From: Leptolyngbya sp. O-77
GTDB lineage: Bacteria; Cyanobacteriota; Cyanobacteriia; Elainellales; Elainellaceae
DNA length: 64,000 nucleotides
Reading direction: 5' to 3'
NCBI RefSeq assembly: GCF_001548395.1
Contig: NZ_AP017367.1
Location: 3,819,001 to 3,883,000 of the forward strand
Both the position numbers and the translations under genes were made by a program. Numbering within the stretch: position 1 is the first letter of the stretch; each line of letters starts with the position of its first letter. Shown one piece after another: positions 8,950 through 18,504 of this stretch. Under the pieces are notes generated by a model that worked only from the letters and a program-made list of their open reading frames with translations, was not told where the DNA came from and made no database searches.

Positions 8950-10686
8950 ATGAGACATTTTCCTGCCCAATACGACTTGCAGCCCGACGACACACTCTAT
9001 TTCTGCCACATTCCCAAAACGGCAGGGATGACGTTTCGGACGATTCTGGAAGATTACTTCGCCTGCGAGGAGATTTGCCCAGCCACGCTGTCCAACCAGA
9101 TTGCCGACTACACACCCGAGCAACTGCGCGAATATCGCCTATTTCGCGGGCATTTGGGCTTTGTCAACATTCCAGGGCTGCTAGCAGGCAAAAACCTGAT
9201 TAAGGTAACTGTGCTGCGTGAACCCGTGTCGCGGGTGATTTCGCACTACGAATACATCCGCCGCACACCGGATGACCCCTATTACGAATCCGTCAGCCAG
9301 ATGACGCTGGAGGAGTTCGCCACGGGCGAAGGGCCAGGGCGCGTTGGCAAGAACGTGCAGGTGTACCACATTGCGCGGCTGCTGCAATACGACATTGGCA
9401 GCCTGGAGCCAGAGGAGGCGCTAGCGCTGGCGCAAAAAAGCCTGCACCTGTGCGCCTATGCTGGAATTTTGGAGCGGTTTCAAGAGTCCCTGTTTCTGCT
9501 GTCCTACATTTTTGGCTGGAAGCCCATTGTCAACAGCCGCCGCGAAAACGTCGCCAAGTCCAAAACGCCCCTGAGCGAGATTCCGCCGGAAACGCTGGCG
9601 CGGATTCGGGAAGCCATGTCGCTGGATCGGGCGCTGTATGACGATGGCTGCGAGATTTTTCAGCAGCGGTTTGACGAAATGCAGCAAGATCTGGTGCAGC
9701 GCTATGGCGATCGCCTCGCTCTGGATGCGCCGCCACCGGGTCAAGTGCTGGAGTTTGCCACGCTGCAACACCTGCTGGAATGGCACTCCCAAGACCGCTA
9801 CCAGGCGCAAAACCCGCCCCCTTCGGAGGTGTCGGTTTACAACTTCTGTCAGCCGCTACGAGGGCTGGGGTGGCAGCGGCGCGACTGTGCCCAGAACCGG
9901 CCCAACGTCGCCCATCGCTGGACGGGCCCCGTCACCACGTCAACGCTGGATCTGCCCATTGCCCCCACGCCGACCGATTATCGAGTCGAGTTGCAGGTGT
10001 CTCAAGTCTGGGCCACCGAACCGGAGGTGCTGGATAGCCTGAAATGTCTGGTCAATGGGCATCCAAGCGATCTGGCGATCGCCTATAGCAGCGACACCAC
10101 GCGACTCTATCAGGCACAAATTCCGGCAGATTGGCTACCGCCGGATCGACTGTTTGCAGAACTGACGCTTCAGGTGGACCGAGTTGCGCCAATCAACCAC
10201 AAGAATCCCGACCCCAAAGATAAGCGGCTGGTAGGCGTGGCGCTGAGCTATGTGCAACTGTTCCCTGCTGCGCGAGAAGCAGAATTCAGCCTGCTGCGAT
10301 CGCTCTTGCGGGATGCCCTAACCACCGCAACCATCGACTTTGTGCGCGATCGCCTCAAGCCCCAAGAGCAGATCGCCGCGCCGCCCCAGTTTCGGCTACC
10401 GTTTTCGGGCCAAGTAGAAGGATATGCAGACTTTTTGCAATCGCCCGGTCGCTATCACTGGCTCGTGTTGCACAAAGGCATGGCGCTGCCTGTGGAGGCA
10501 CTGCTGTTTCAACTTGCCCGCTGCGGCTTTCGTCCGGTGTTTGCCAATGAGGTGTACGTGGTCTTTGTCCGCCGCCGTCCAGAGTTGCCCGCGCTGTCCT
10601 ATTTCACGCCCGATGTCCGGCATCTCTACGTCGGTCGCTACCTCAACCGCCTCCGCAAAGGGGTTGCCAGCTTGAAGCGATCCTGA
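8950..10686 (+). CDS. Sulfotransferase family 2 domain protein with C-terminal accessory domain
   Basis: About 578 residues. The N-terminal ~280 form a Sulfotransfer_2 domain: a PAPS 5'-phosphosulfate loop, CHIPKTAGMTFR, near residues 19-30 and the 3'-phosphate motif VLREPVSRVISHY near 89-101. Such enzymes transfer sulfate from PAPS to carbohydrate. The remaining half is uncharacterised. Near its end (about 10450-10600) lies a block, VLHKGMALP...FRPVFANEVYVVF, that recurs in the glycosyltransferase at 23261-25738. An in-frame ATG 14 codons upstream (8908) is an alternative start. It lies 122 bases after the export ATPase, so the pair probably works on one surface polysaccharide. Confidence 0.85.
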   Translation: MRHFPAQYDLQPDDTLYFCHIPKTAGMTFRTILEDYFACEEICPATLSNQIADYTPEQLREYRLFRGHLGFVNIPGLLAGKNLIKVTVLREPVSRVISHYEYIRRTPDDPYYESVSQMTLEEFATGEGPGRVGKNVQVYHIARLLQYDIGSLEPEEALALAQKSLHLCAYAGILERFQESLFLLSYIFGWKPIVNSRRENVAKSKTPLSEIPPETLARIREAMSLDRALYDDGCEIFQQRFDEMQQDLVQRYGDRLALDAPPPGQVLEFATLQHLLEWHSQDRYQAQNPPPSEVSVYNFCQPLRGLGWQRRDCAQNRPNVAHRWTGPVTTSTLDLPIAPTPTDYRVELQVSQVWATEPEVLDSLKCLVNGHPSDLAIAYSSDTTRLYQAQIPADWLPPDRLFAELTLQVDRVAPINHKNPDPKDKRLVGVALSYVQLFPAAREAEFSLLRSLLRDALTTATIDFVRDRLKPQEQIAAPPQFRLPFSGQVEGYADFLQSPGRYHWLVLHKGMALPVEALLFQLARCGFRPVFANEVYVVFVRRRPELPALSYFTPDVRHLYVGRYLNRLRKGVASLKRS

Positions 10687-10850
10687 TGCAAGCAATCTGG
10701 GTTATTGTAGCCCCGTCGTCACGGCTGAGCCTGGGGCTAGTCACCCACTTGCTGAGAAAAAATATTAGATTTGGGCGATCGCACTAGACGGGGAGCGTCA
10801 TGGCAGTCTAGTATAGAAGACTGTGAGTTTTTGCAAAGAGCCAGAGAGCC

Positions 10851-11213
10851 ATGAAAGCCCAGGAGATCATCCGCTCCATTGAGTCGGAACAGTTGAAGAC
10901 CGATTTGCCCATCATCCACGTCGGCGATACGGTCAAGGTCGGAGTTGTGATTCAAGAAGGTGGCAAGGAGCGGGTTCAGCCCTATGAGGGCACCGTGATC
11001 GCCATGCGGAATGGCGGCATTAACGAAACCATCACGGTTCGCCGAATTTTTCAGGGCGTTGGGGTAGAGCGGGTGTTTTTGCTCCATTCGCCCCGTGTGG
11101 CTAGCATTCAGGTGTTGCGCCGAGGCAAGGCCCGTCGCGCCAAGCTCTACTATCTGCGCGATCGCGTGGGCAAGGCAACCCGTCTGAAGCAGCGCTTCGA
11201 TCGCCCACTCTAG
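10851..11213 (+). CDS. rplS: 50S ribosomal protein L19
   Basis: 120 residues, the expected size. Diagnostic stretches are VGDTVKVGVVIQEGGKERVQ, PYEGTVIAMRNGG, ETITVRRIFQGVGVERVF and the basic tail RRGKARRAKLYYLRDRVGK. L19 sits at the interface of the two ribosomal subunits. The ATG at 10851 follows a purine-rich stretch (AGAGAGCC). A tRNA-Trp gene lies about 105 bases downstream. Confidence 0.98.
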   Translation: MKAQEIIRSIESEQLKTDLPIIHVGDTVKVGVVIQEGGKERVQPYEGTVIAMRNGGINETITVRRIFQGVGVERVFLLHSPRVASIQVLRRGKARRAKLYYLRDRVGKATRLKQRFDRPL

Positions 11214-11319
11214 GTCTGGTTTCTCAGGGGCGATCGCTCAGCAATCTTCAAAACTGGGCTAGGCTGGGCGATCGCAACCTGATAGACTGGACTCAACATG
11301 GTCTGAAAGCTGTAGCTTT

Positions 11320-11392
11320 GCGTCCTTAGTTCAGTTGGTAGAACGCAGGTCTCCAAAACCTGATGTCGGGGGTTCGAGTCCTCCAGGGCGCG
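11320..11392 (+). tRNA. trnW: tRNA-Trp (CCA anticodon)
   Basis: The 73-base cloverleaf can be folded by eye: acceptor GCGTCCT pairs with AGGGCGC, with discriminator G at 11392. The D-loop is AGTTCAGTTGGTAGA, the anticodon loop CTCCAAA gives CCA, and the T-arm loop is TTCGAGT. CCA is not encoded. In many cyanobacteria this tRNA sits between rplS and secE-nusG; here rplS is upstream, but a leftward gene follows instead of secE. Confidence 0.97.
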
Positions 11393-11443
11393 TTTTCAAA
11401 TATTCATCCAGTTGCCTCCGCTCGGCGCAGCGCTCTGACCTTC

Positions 11444-14248
11444 CTAGCGTTTTGGTTTGTCGGGCGGCATTCCTAGGGCAATCGGCAGCAGCATCCGGCT
11501 GAGAATGCGACCGTCTTCAAGCTGATACAGGCTCAGTTCGCTGCCCATCTGCTGCATGAGGGACTGGCAGATTTCCAGGTGCAGCCCTGGTGGCGTGTCG
11601 AGGATGGAGGGCGCAAGCAGGTCTTCGGGGCGGCCCGTTTGCAGTTCTTCAAGCAGGCGCGGTTCGATGATGCCGTTGTCGGTGATAGACAGTTCCAACC
11701 AGCGGGCATCCAGCGGGCGACACCACACGTCCAGGCGGCTGCCAGCAGGCGATCGCAGGCAGGCATTGGTCAACACTTCATGCAGCACGAGTTCCAACTT
11801 GGGGATATCGCCGCCGATGTTGAGGCTGCTTTCTTCGTTATGCACCTGATGCCAGAGCTGGCGCTGGCGAATCAGCGGCTCGACGCGCTCCATTGCCCGC
11901 TTGAGTAGCGATGCCAGGGGCGTGGTTTCATACTCGCTATGAAGCTGCCACTGCTCGTTTTTTAGCACGGGGGCGATCGCCGACAGCAGTCCGCCCAGTT
12001 GCCGCACGACCTGCTGATAGCGGTTGTGGGCCAGGGGGTCTTTTTGGTTGCTGAGTTCGTTGAGCCGTTTCACCCCAATACCCAGCGCCCGGTAGATCTC
12101 TTCCAGTTGCCGATGTTTGTACCAGTTGATTTGCTCCAAATCGCGCTGTCGCAGGGTGAGGGCTTCCGACAGGATGAGGTAGCGCCGCGACCAGGCTAGC
12201 TGGCTAACGAGGGTTCCAAAGGCATTCAGTTGGCGCTCGTGCCAGTAGCGATCTAGGTGGTCTGCCACGATGACCATGCCACCCGGTTCATGCTCTGGGG
12301 TCGTCCGCAGGGCCATGACCAAAATTTGCCCAATGTCGCTGCCGTTGAGCCAGCGGCGTGTTTCGGCATCGATGTCGTCGATGGTGAGCGGGAGGAGGCC
12401 GTCGGTGTGCTTGGCCCACTGCACGAGGGAGTCTGAATGGAGGGCGATCGCCGCATCCAGGTGAATCGAAAAGCGAGCATTGCCCACCACAGCGGCGGTA
12501 ATGTAGCCCAGATTGCGACCGGGCTGCCAGGTGATCAGCGCCGCCAGGGGAACCTCAAGAATTTGGGCAATTTGCTGCATGGCTGAGCGCTCAAGCGTTT
12601 CCAGCGTGTGGATTTGCTGGAGGGTGGTCATGCCCCACTGGATAGTCTGGTTAATCTTTTGCTGCTGCTCGGTCTGCCGCTGGAGCTGCCACTGGTGCAG
12701 GATAACCCCGATTTGCTGGCTGGCGACGCGCAGCACGGCCCGTTCGGCGCGGTTCCAGGTGCGGGGCAGGTCGTGACCCAACACCACCAGCCCTTCGAGC
12801 GATCGCCCAATCGCGGTATGGCACACCACCACCGATTGCAAGCCCGCGTCTAGAAACGCCTGCCGCCAGGCCATCAGCTTCAGGTCTTCGGTCAGGTTTT
12901 CAATGCCGACGGGATCGGTGCTGCGTTCCAGCATTTGCCAATCGACCTGGTTGAGCGCGTCCAGCCAAGGGGGCAAATTGCGCCGCTGCGACCCGTGGCT
13001 TTGATACACCACCTCAAAGCCCTCCTGCTCGGAACTGTAGAGCAGCACCGCAAAAGTTTCGGCCCGCAGCCGTTGGCTCAGCAAGTCGGAGGCCCGCTTC
13101 AGGGTTTGGTTCCAGTCGTAGTCGCTAAAGATGGCGGTGGACAGTTCAGCCGTGAGCGCCTGATCCAGCTTCACCTGCTGAATGGTTTCTTCCATGCCTT
13201 CTAGGGGCGCAGTCAGAGCGATGAGTTGGGCCGCGCCGCGCACGTAGCTCTTCTCCTCATCTGACCAGATGCGCGGCTCGCTGCCCTCGACGGCTAAAAA
13301 GCCGTGTAGCTCGTTATGCAGCAGGATGGGAGCCACCAAGAGCGATCGCGCCTGGATTTGCTGCATCAGTCGTCCCGTTACTTCTGCTTTCAGCGAACTG
13401 TGGGCCTCGCCCACCGACACCAGTTGATCCGCCGCCAGTGCCTGATAAAAGCTGTTGACTTCCTGAGCCGTGAAGCCTGTCACCGCTTGCCCGCTGCCAT
13501 AGCCACTGCCATAGCCGCTGCCATCGCGACTGCTGGCCCGCAGCCAAAAGTAGCGTCGTTCTGGCTCAAACCAGTAGACATTGGTGCGCGTAGGGGCGAC
13601 AAAGCGCTGGGTTTCGTCTACCACTGCCGCCAGCCGCGCTGAGAGATCGGGGAGCGATCGCAGCTTGCCCAACAGCGACAGCAGCGGCTCGGCCGGGCGC
13701 TTGGTTTGCTGGCGCTGCCGTTCTGCTTCAAGCTGAAAGAGCGACGATGCCAGCGCCCCAAACACCATCGACAGTCGGGTGCGTTCGTCAGCGTGGGGCG
13801 ACACGCCCCAGAGAAACGACCCCAAAATCACCACGCCCAGGCATTGATCTCGATGCCGCAGGGGAAAGATAGACGCTCCTTGAATGGCATACTTTTGGGC
13901 CAGCTTGCGCCAGTCGCCTGCCCGCATCTCTTCGCGCAGATCCGGCACGCCCATCGGCCGCTGCTGAATCACCACCTGCTCCATCAAATCGCCCGGATTT
14001 AGCCCAAACTGCTGCCGTAGCGGCCCTGGGTCGCCATTGGGCACGCGCCCACCCCGCCCGCGCAGACAGTGCCCCACGCGGTCGTAGGACGCGATCCAGA
14101 TGAGCGAATAGTCGCATTCTTCCTCGACATAGGCGATCGCCGTCTCTACCAGCGCATCTTCAGTTTCCTCTTCACGCAAAGCCTGAAGAGTCTGTTTTAG
14201 AGTCGCCAGTTGTTTCTCAGGGTTTGACGGCTTTTTGGAAGAACCCAT
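11444..14248 (-). CDS. Multi-GAF signalling protein with degenerate histidine-kinase C-terminus
   Basis: 934 soluble residues. Several GAF-like blocks can be seen: about 20-185 (ALVETAIAYVEEECDYSLIW ... FPLRHRDQCLGVVIL), about 200-360 (SLLVAPILLHNELHGFLAVE), about 375-530 and about 545-700. A linker rich in Arg, Gln and Leu follows, then a HATPase-like end from about 800: an N-box-like ELVLHEVLTNACLRS and a G1-like ITDNGI. I see no clear phospho-acceptor histidine in the HisKA position, and the Gly-rich lid is replaced by DTPPGLHLEICQSL, so kinase activity is doubtful. A coding tandem repeat gives GSGYGSGYGSG near residue 245. It may sense a ligand or light (GAF) and act through protein contacts. 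Confidence 0.8.
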   Translation of the reverse strand: MGSSKKPSNPEKQLATLKQTLQALREEETEDALVETAIAYVEEECDYSLIWIASYDRVGHCLRGRGGRVPNGDPGPLRQQFGLNPGDLMEQVVIQQRPMGVPDLREEMRAGDWRKLAQKYAIQGASIFPLRHRDQCLGVVILGSFLWGVSPHADERTRLSMVFGALASSLFQLEAERQRQQTKRPAEPLLSLLGKLRSLPDLSARLAAVVDETQRFVAPTRTNVYWFEPERRYFWLRASSRDGSGYGSGYGSGQAVTGFTAQEVNSFYQALAADQLVSVGEAHSSLKAEVTGRLMQQIQARSLLVAPILLHNELHGFLAVEGSEPRIWSDEEKSYVRGAAQLIALTAPLEGMEETIQQVKLDQALTAELSTAIFSDYDWNQTLKRASDLLSQRLRAETFAVLLYSSEQEGFEVVYQSHGSQRRNLPPWLDALNQVDWQMLERSTDPVGIENLTEDLKLMAWRQAFLDAGLQSVVVCHTAIGRSLEGLVVLGHDLPRTWNRAERAVLRVASQQIGVILHQWQLQRQTEQQQKINQTIQWGMTTLQQIHTLETLERSAMQQIAQILEVPLAALITWQPGRNLGYITAAVVGNARFSIHLDAAIALHSDSLVQWAKHTDGLLPLTIDDIDAETRRWLNGSDIGQILVMALRTTPEHEPGGMVIVADHLDRYWHERQLNAFGTLVSQLAWSRRYLILSEALTLRQRDLEQINWYKHRQLEEIYRALGIGVKRLNELSNQKDPLAHNRYQQVVRQLGGLLSAIAPVLKNEQWQLHSEYETTPLASLLKRAMERVEPLIRQRQLWHQVHNEESSLNIGGDIPKLELVLHEVLTNACLRSPAGSRLDVWCRPLDARWLELSITDNGIIEPRLLEELQTGRPEDLLAPSILDTPPGLHLEICQSLMQQMGSELSLYQLEDGRILSRMLLPIALGMPPDKPKR

Positions 14249-15032
14249 GTCAGCGTGACGATCGTGCGCGGGTATAACTATCTGGGAAAGTCCTGGGAAA
14301 AGTCTACAGAGAAATTTACAGAGAAATTTACAGGGAATAATCTGCGAAAAGCCTGGGTCAGCCAGTCGATAGGCAGCTACCGCAAGACTGTTGTCGGGCA
14401 GAGCGACTGAACGAGTCAGGTCAATCGTCTGAGCGTGAAGCAGCCTAGCGCAAGTTTAAGAACACCCGCTGACCACTGTCGATTTCAAACGCTTTCAAAC
14501 GCAGTCTTCGGGGCGGGGCTGGACCATCTGATGTGCGGGATCGACTTATTTTATCGACTTGTATTGGCTTGTATCGACTGAAATCCCGATTGGGATAGCA
14601 CCCCAAAATTCTAATTACACCCTGCTGCTGAGTGCCAGTTTAAGTCTAATGACAGCTTAAATCTAGCGACAGTGTCGAAAGCTGTCTGTTGGGACAGAAC
14701 GTTTTATAAGCTGCATCTGGATGGAGGTAGCCCTGGCGGTCAAATCCCAGGCCTTGATTGTCGAACAGGGTTTGTCGAATGAGCGGTTGGCGCGGGGTCT
14801 GTTTTTTTTGGGATGGCGCGGGCGATCGCCCCCCATGAATCTCCTGGGCTAAACATTCCTTGATCTACAAAACCGAGGACGCTCCCTGACGTGATCTAGA
14901 ATGCCCCATCAGCGGGCGAGTCTATCTGGGAAGGCTCAAATATGGCTCGGCCCTGCTCAGCGTGGAGAGGTGTTTATCCCACGGGTCAAGCAGGGCCAAA
15001 ATTCAAAAAGGTGCAGCGTTAAAACTACACGC
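14249..15032. other. Intergenic region upstream of the GAF protein
   Basis: No supported gene in about 780 bases. It contains a 12-bp tandem repeat at 14306-14341 and ends at a MITE-like element. No RNA gene recognised. Confidence 0.5.
14306..14341. repeat. 12-bp tandem repeat, 3 copies
   Basis: Unit ACAGAGAAATTT, the third copy diverged. Intergenic, about 60 bases upstream of the GAF protein start. Confidence 0.8.
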
Positions 15033-15116
15033 TAGTGCTATGTCACAGCTAGAACCTAGGTTGGTCGTAAGCGCTTTAGCGCTGAAGCGCTCACGACGAG
15101 CCAAGGCATCACCCTA

Positions 15117-15944
15117 GGGCGTGTCATCAATTAAGCCAAGTCAGGGCAGCCGCCATGTAAATTGCACTCAGAAACGTCTCGGCTAACTTGTCATAGCGTG
15201 TCGCAATCGCTCGATACTGCTTGAGTTTGGCAAAGAAGTTCTCAATCAGATGCCGCGCTTTGTATAGCTCCTTGTCGTATTCACGCGGTGTCTTGCGGTT
15301 TCGCTTGGGCGGAATCACAGCAGCCTTGCCCTGTTGTTGGAGTCGCTCAATCACCCGTTGGTCTGCGTCATATCCTTTGTCAGCCAGGACTGTATCAGCT
15401 TGAATGTTCTTAGCAGCACATCAGCCCCATCAAGGTCACAGGTCTGCCCGGGTGTGAGGTGAAAGCCTGTCGGATTGCCCAGTGCATCGACAGTCGCATG
15501 AATCTTGGTGCTCAATCCCCCTTTACTACGACCAATGGCTTGGGCATTGGCACCCCCCTTTGCCCCAGCACTATGCTGATGAGCACGCACAATCGTGGTG
15601 TCGATCATGGCGTATTCGTTGTCTGCATCTTCAGACAGCACCTGAAACACCCGTTGCCATACGCCCGTCTTTGCCCAGCGCCGAAAGCGGGTGTGAACCT
15701 TGCGAAAATGACCAAACCGCTCTGGCAAGTCTCGCCAGGGAATGCCGGCTCGATATCGATATAGCACTGCCTCGACAAACAGACGATTATCCTTTGCTGT
15801 GACTCCCACCGCCCCCGCTCGTCCAGGGAGCAAATCTTGGAGCCGTTCCCATTGGTCATCGCGCAGGGCGTAGCGTCGGGTTGTCATAATCGTCAGATAG
15901 CTGAATCACTGCTGATTACAGCTTATCTAATTGATGACACTCCC
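15117..15944 (-). mobile_element. IS5-family insertion sequence (828 bp), IS427-like
   Basis: Terminal inverted repeats are GGGCGTGTCATCAATTA on the left and GGGAGTGTCATCAATTA on the right (reverse complement). The element is flanked by a 2-bp TA duplication (15115-15116 and 15945-15946), confirmed because the uninterrupted element at 28809-28916 reads straight across the site. Two overlapping transposase frames on the minus strand fill it. A TA duplication and a two-frame transposase fit the IS427 subgroup. Confidence 0.9.
15127..15887 (-). pseudogene. IS5-family transposase in two frames (-1 shift near 15405-15425)
   Basis: The upstream frame (15887 to 15351, 178 codons) has the IS5 N-terminal region (LRDDQWERLQDLLPGR, GIPWRDLPERFG) and the first catalytic Asp in AMIDTTIVRAHQHSAGAKG. 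The second frame (to 15127) supplies ADTVLADKGYDADQR with the second Asp and the C-terminal REYDKELYKARHLIENFFAK with the Glu. They join by a -1 shift near the sequence GTGCTGCTAAGAAC. IS427-type elements use programmed frameshifting, but no classic A6G slippery run is present, so this copy may simply have lost an A and be inactive. Confidence 0.85.
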
Positions 15945-16008
15945 TAAAACTAAATCATGCCCCTGCACTAGCCCGCAGTGGCTTCCTCATGCGGCGGATT
16001 TAGACGGA

Positions 16009-16419
16009 TTAATACTGAATCACGCGGGGCAGTTCCTTTGCCTGGGCGACCCAATTGGCAACGAGTATGGCTTCGGGCAGCAGCTTGACGATATTCTGTT
16101 CTTCGTTCAAGCGGACAATTTGCTGATGCAGGTTTTCGGGGTTGCGCTGGGCCAGTTCGGGCACGGTGTCTACGCCCGCCAGTTCCAGCAGGTCGGCATA
16201 TTCTCGCCCGATGCCTTTGATGCGATACAGGTCGGCCAGGTTGAGCCAGCGCAGTAGATTGGCTTCGGGCAATCCGGTTGCCTGGGCCAACCGCTTGCGT
16301 CCGGTTGGGGTTGCGCCTTTTTCGAGCAGGGCTTCGGTGGTTTCGATGCCTGCTGCTTGCAGGGCTTTGGCGGCCGCGTCGTCAATGCCTTTGATTACGG
16401 TTACAGCGTTATCTCTCAT
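16009..16419 (-). CDS. DUF4332 domain protein (helix-hairpin-helix-like)
   Basis: 136 residues with two related halves, each containing a helix-hairpin-helix-type turn: VIKGIDDAAAKALQAAGIET and YRIKGIGREYADLLELAGVDTV, followed by PELAQRNPENLHQQI. This is the pattern of the DUF4332 family, related to the DNA-binding HhH repeats of polymerases and helicases. Its role is unknown; non-specific nucleic-acid binding or use as a protein scaffold are both possible. It lies just beyond the MITE/IS insertion and reads toward it. Confidence 0.85.
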   Translation of the reverse strand: MRDNAVTVIKGIDDAAAKALQAAGIETTEALLEKGATPTGRKRLAQATGLPEANLLRWLNLADLYRIKGIGREYADLLELAGVDTVPELAQRNPENLHQQIVRLNEEQNIVKLLPEAILVANWVAQAKELPRVIQY

Positions 16420-16668
16420 TTTTAAGGCGATTAGATTGGGAGTTTGGAATGTGGGGCGATCGCCATTCTGCCGTCAGCCTGACCAGCCATCTGCTTGAGA
16501 CAGCGGTCAGCAGTGCATCCGCATGGCAAATCCCTAGCCCCTAATATCCGCTGTGGGCTACATCCCTGTAGGTAATCCGGGTGACATCCGGCAACGGGAA
16601 GAGAAATTTGATTTAGGGCGACACAGGCGACCTGAACCCTTATTGCATCGGCCGCCTAAAAATTGCCC

Positions 16669-18504
16669 CTAAAAATTGCCGTAGTGGGCGATCGCCCCGG
16701 TCAACCGCTCCAGCACCTCCGCCACGGGGATTGCCCCCAGTTCACCAGAGGCGCGGGTGCGGATGCTGAGGGCGTTGGATTCCATTTCTTTCGCACCGAT
16801 CACCGCCATCACGGGGGATTTTGTCCTTTTCGGCATTGCGGATCATCTTGCCCCAGGCGTTCGCCGCTGTTGTCCAGTTCGGGCGCGGATGGAGCGCGAT
16901 CGCATCTGCTCCACCACCAACTGGGCAAAGGGCATCTGCTCCTCCGTCACGCACATCAGCCGCACCTGCACCGGAGCCAGCCACAGCGGAAAGTCGCCCG
17001 CGTATTCTTCAATTAAAATCCCAATCAGCCGCTCCAGCGAGCCAAAGGGGGCGCGGTGGATCATCACCGGACGCTTGCGGGAACCGTCTTCGGCAACGTA
17101 TTCCAAATCAAACCGCTCCGGCAGGTTGTAATCCACCTGCACCGTGCCCAGTTGCCACTCGCGATCGAGCGCATCCTGGAAGATAAAGTCCAGCTTTGGT
17201 CCATAGAACGCGGCCTCGCCAATGCCCAAGAAGTGATCCATGCCCAGGGTTTCCACGGCGCGGCGGATTGCGCCCTCGGCCTTGTCCCACACTTCATCGG
17301 AGCCGATATATTTGTCCTGTTCGGGATCGCGGAAGCTGAGGCGGGCGCGAAAGTTCTTAAGCTGGAGGCTCTTGAATACGCTGAGAATCAAGTCCACCAC
17401 GTTCAGGAATTCCTGATCGAGCTGCTCTGGCGTGACGAACAGGTGCGAGTCGTCCACGGTGAAGCCGCGCACGCGGGTCAAGCCGCCCAGCTCGCCCGAT
17501 TGCTCGTAGCGATAGACCGTACCAAATTCCGCCAGCCGCATCGGCAGTTCCCGATAGGAACGCAACTGACTCTTGTAAATCTGAATGTGAAACGGGCAGT
17601 TCATCGGCTTCAGCACGAAGCCCTGCTCCTCCAGGCGCGACTCGTCATCGTCCGCCATCATGGGGAACATATCTTCTTTGTACTTTTGCCAGTGCCCGGA
17701 GGTCTTGAACAAATCAATGCGGGCAATGTGCGGTGTGACGACGGGGAGATAGCCGCGTTTAATCTGCTCCTGCTTGAGAAAATCTTCCAGGAGCGATCGC
17801 AGCAGGGTTCCTTTCGGTGTCCACAGCGGCAGTCCGGGGCCCACGATATCGGTGAAGATAAATAACCCTAGCTCCTTGCCCAGTTTGCGGTGGTCGCGGC
17901 GCAGGGCTTCTTCTTTGCGGCGCTGATATTCGGCCAGTTGTTCTGGCGTTTCCCAGGCGGTGCCATAGATGCGCTGGAGTTGAGCTTTGGTTTCATCGCC
18001 GCGCCAATAGGCTCCGGCCACGCTTTCTAGGGCGATCGCATCTGGATTCAGTTCAGCGGTCGATTCCACATGGGGCCCGGCGCACAGATCCCACCACTGG
18101 TCGCCCAGGTGATAAATCGTAATCGGTTCCTTCAAATCCGCCAGAATTTCTAGCTTATAGGGTTCGCCCAGTGCTTTAATGCGGCGCTCGGCCTCTTCCC
18201 GCGAGACCTCTTCTCGGATCACGGGCAGCTTGCGATTGATGATTTTGGTCATCTCTTTTTTGATTGCCTTCAGATCCTTTTCAGTAAAGGGTTCTGGGCT
18301 ATCAAAGTCGTAGTAAAAGCCGTTCTCGATCCAGGGCCCAATGGTGACTTGGGCTTTGGGAAAGAGCTTCTGCACAGCCATCGCCATCACATGGGAAGTT
18401 GTGTGCCGAATCTTCTTCAGCGTTTCCGATTCGCTGGTGCGCGGCAGATAAATCTTCTTCGGTGATTCGTCTTCGGGTTGTGCAGAAGGAACGGCGTTCG
18501 ACAT
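16669..18504 (-). CDS. thrS: Threonyl-tRNA synthetase, 3' end disrupted by three +1 insertions
   Basis: The class II core is complete: motif 1 region (TPKGTLLRSLLEDFLKQ), zinc-site residues (KPMNCPFHIQIY, later DDSHLF and MIHRAPFGS), and the editing domain (RHTTSHVMAMAVQKLFPKAQ, WDLCAGPHV). The usual TGS domain is absent, as in many cyanobacterial ThrRS. Near the end the frame breaks: an extra base in each of three runs (GGG in the forward strand near 16879, CCCC near 16852, GGGGG near 16815) creates a premature stop at 16843. Correcting all three gives GIRAELDNSGERLGKMIRN-like sequence and ends IAHYGNF at 16669 in the original frame. The gene is essential, so sequence error is the likeliest cause. 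Start ATG at 18504. Confidence 0.93.

Larger units (their letters stand above)
15033..15970. mobile_element. MITE-like element, family 2, copy A, split by an IS
   Basis: Joining 15033-15116 to 15947-15970 gives a 108-bp element that aligns along its whole length with 28809-28916 (about 12 differences). It starts TAGTGC and ends GCACTA, with a strong central hairpin around AGCGCTTTAGCGCTGAAGCGCT. The IS at 15117-15944 plus a duplicated TA interrupts it near its right end. Confidence 0.85.
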
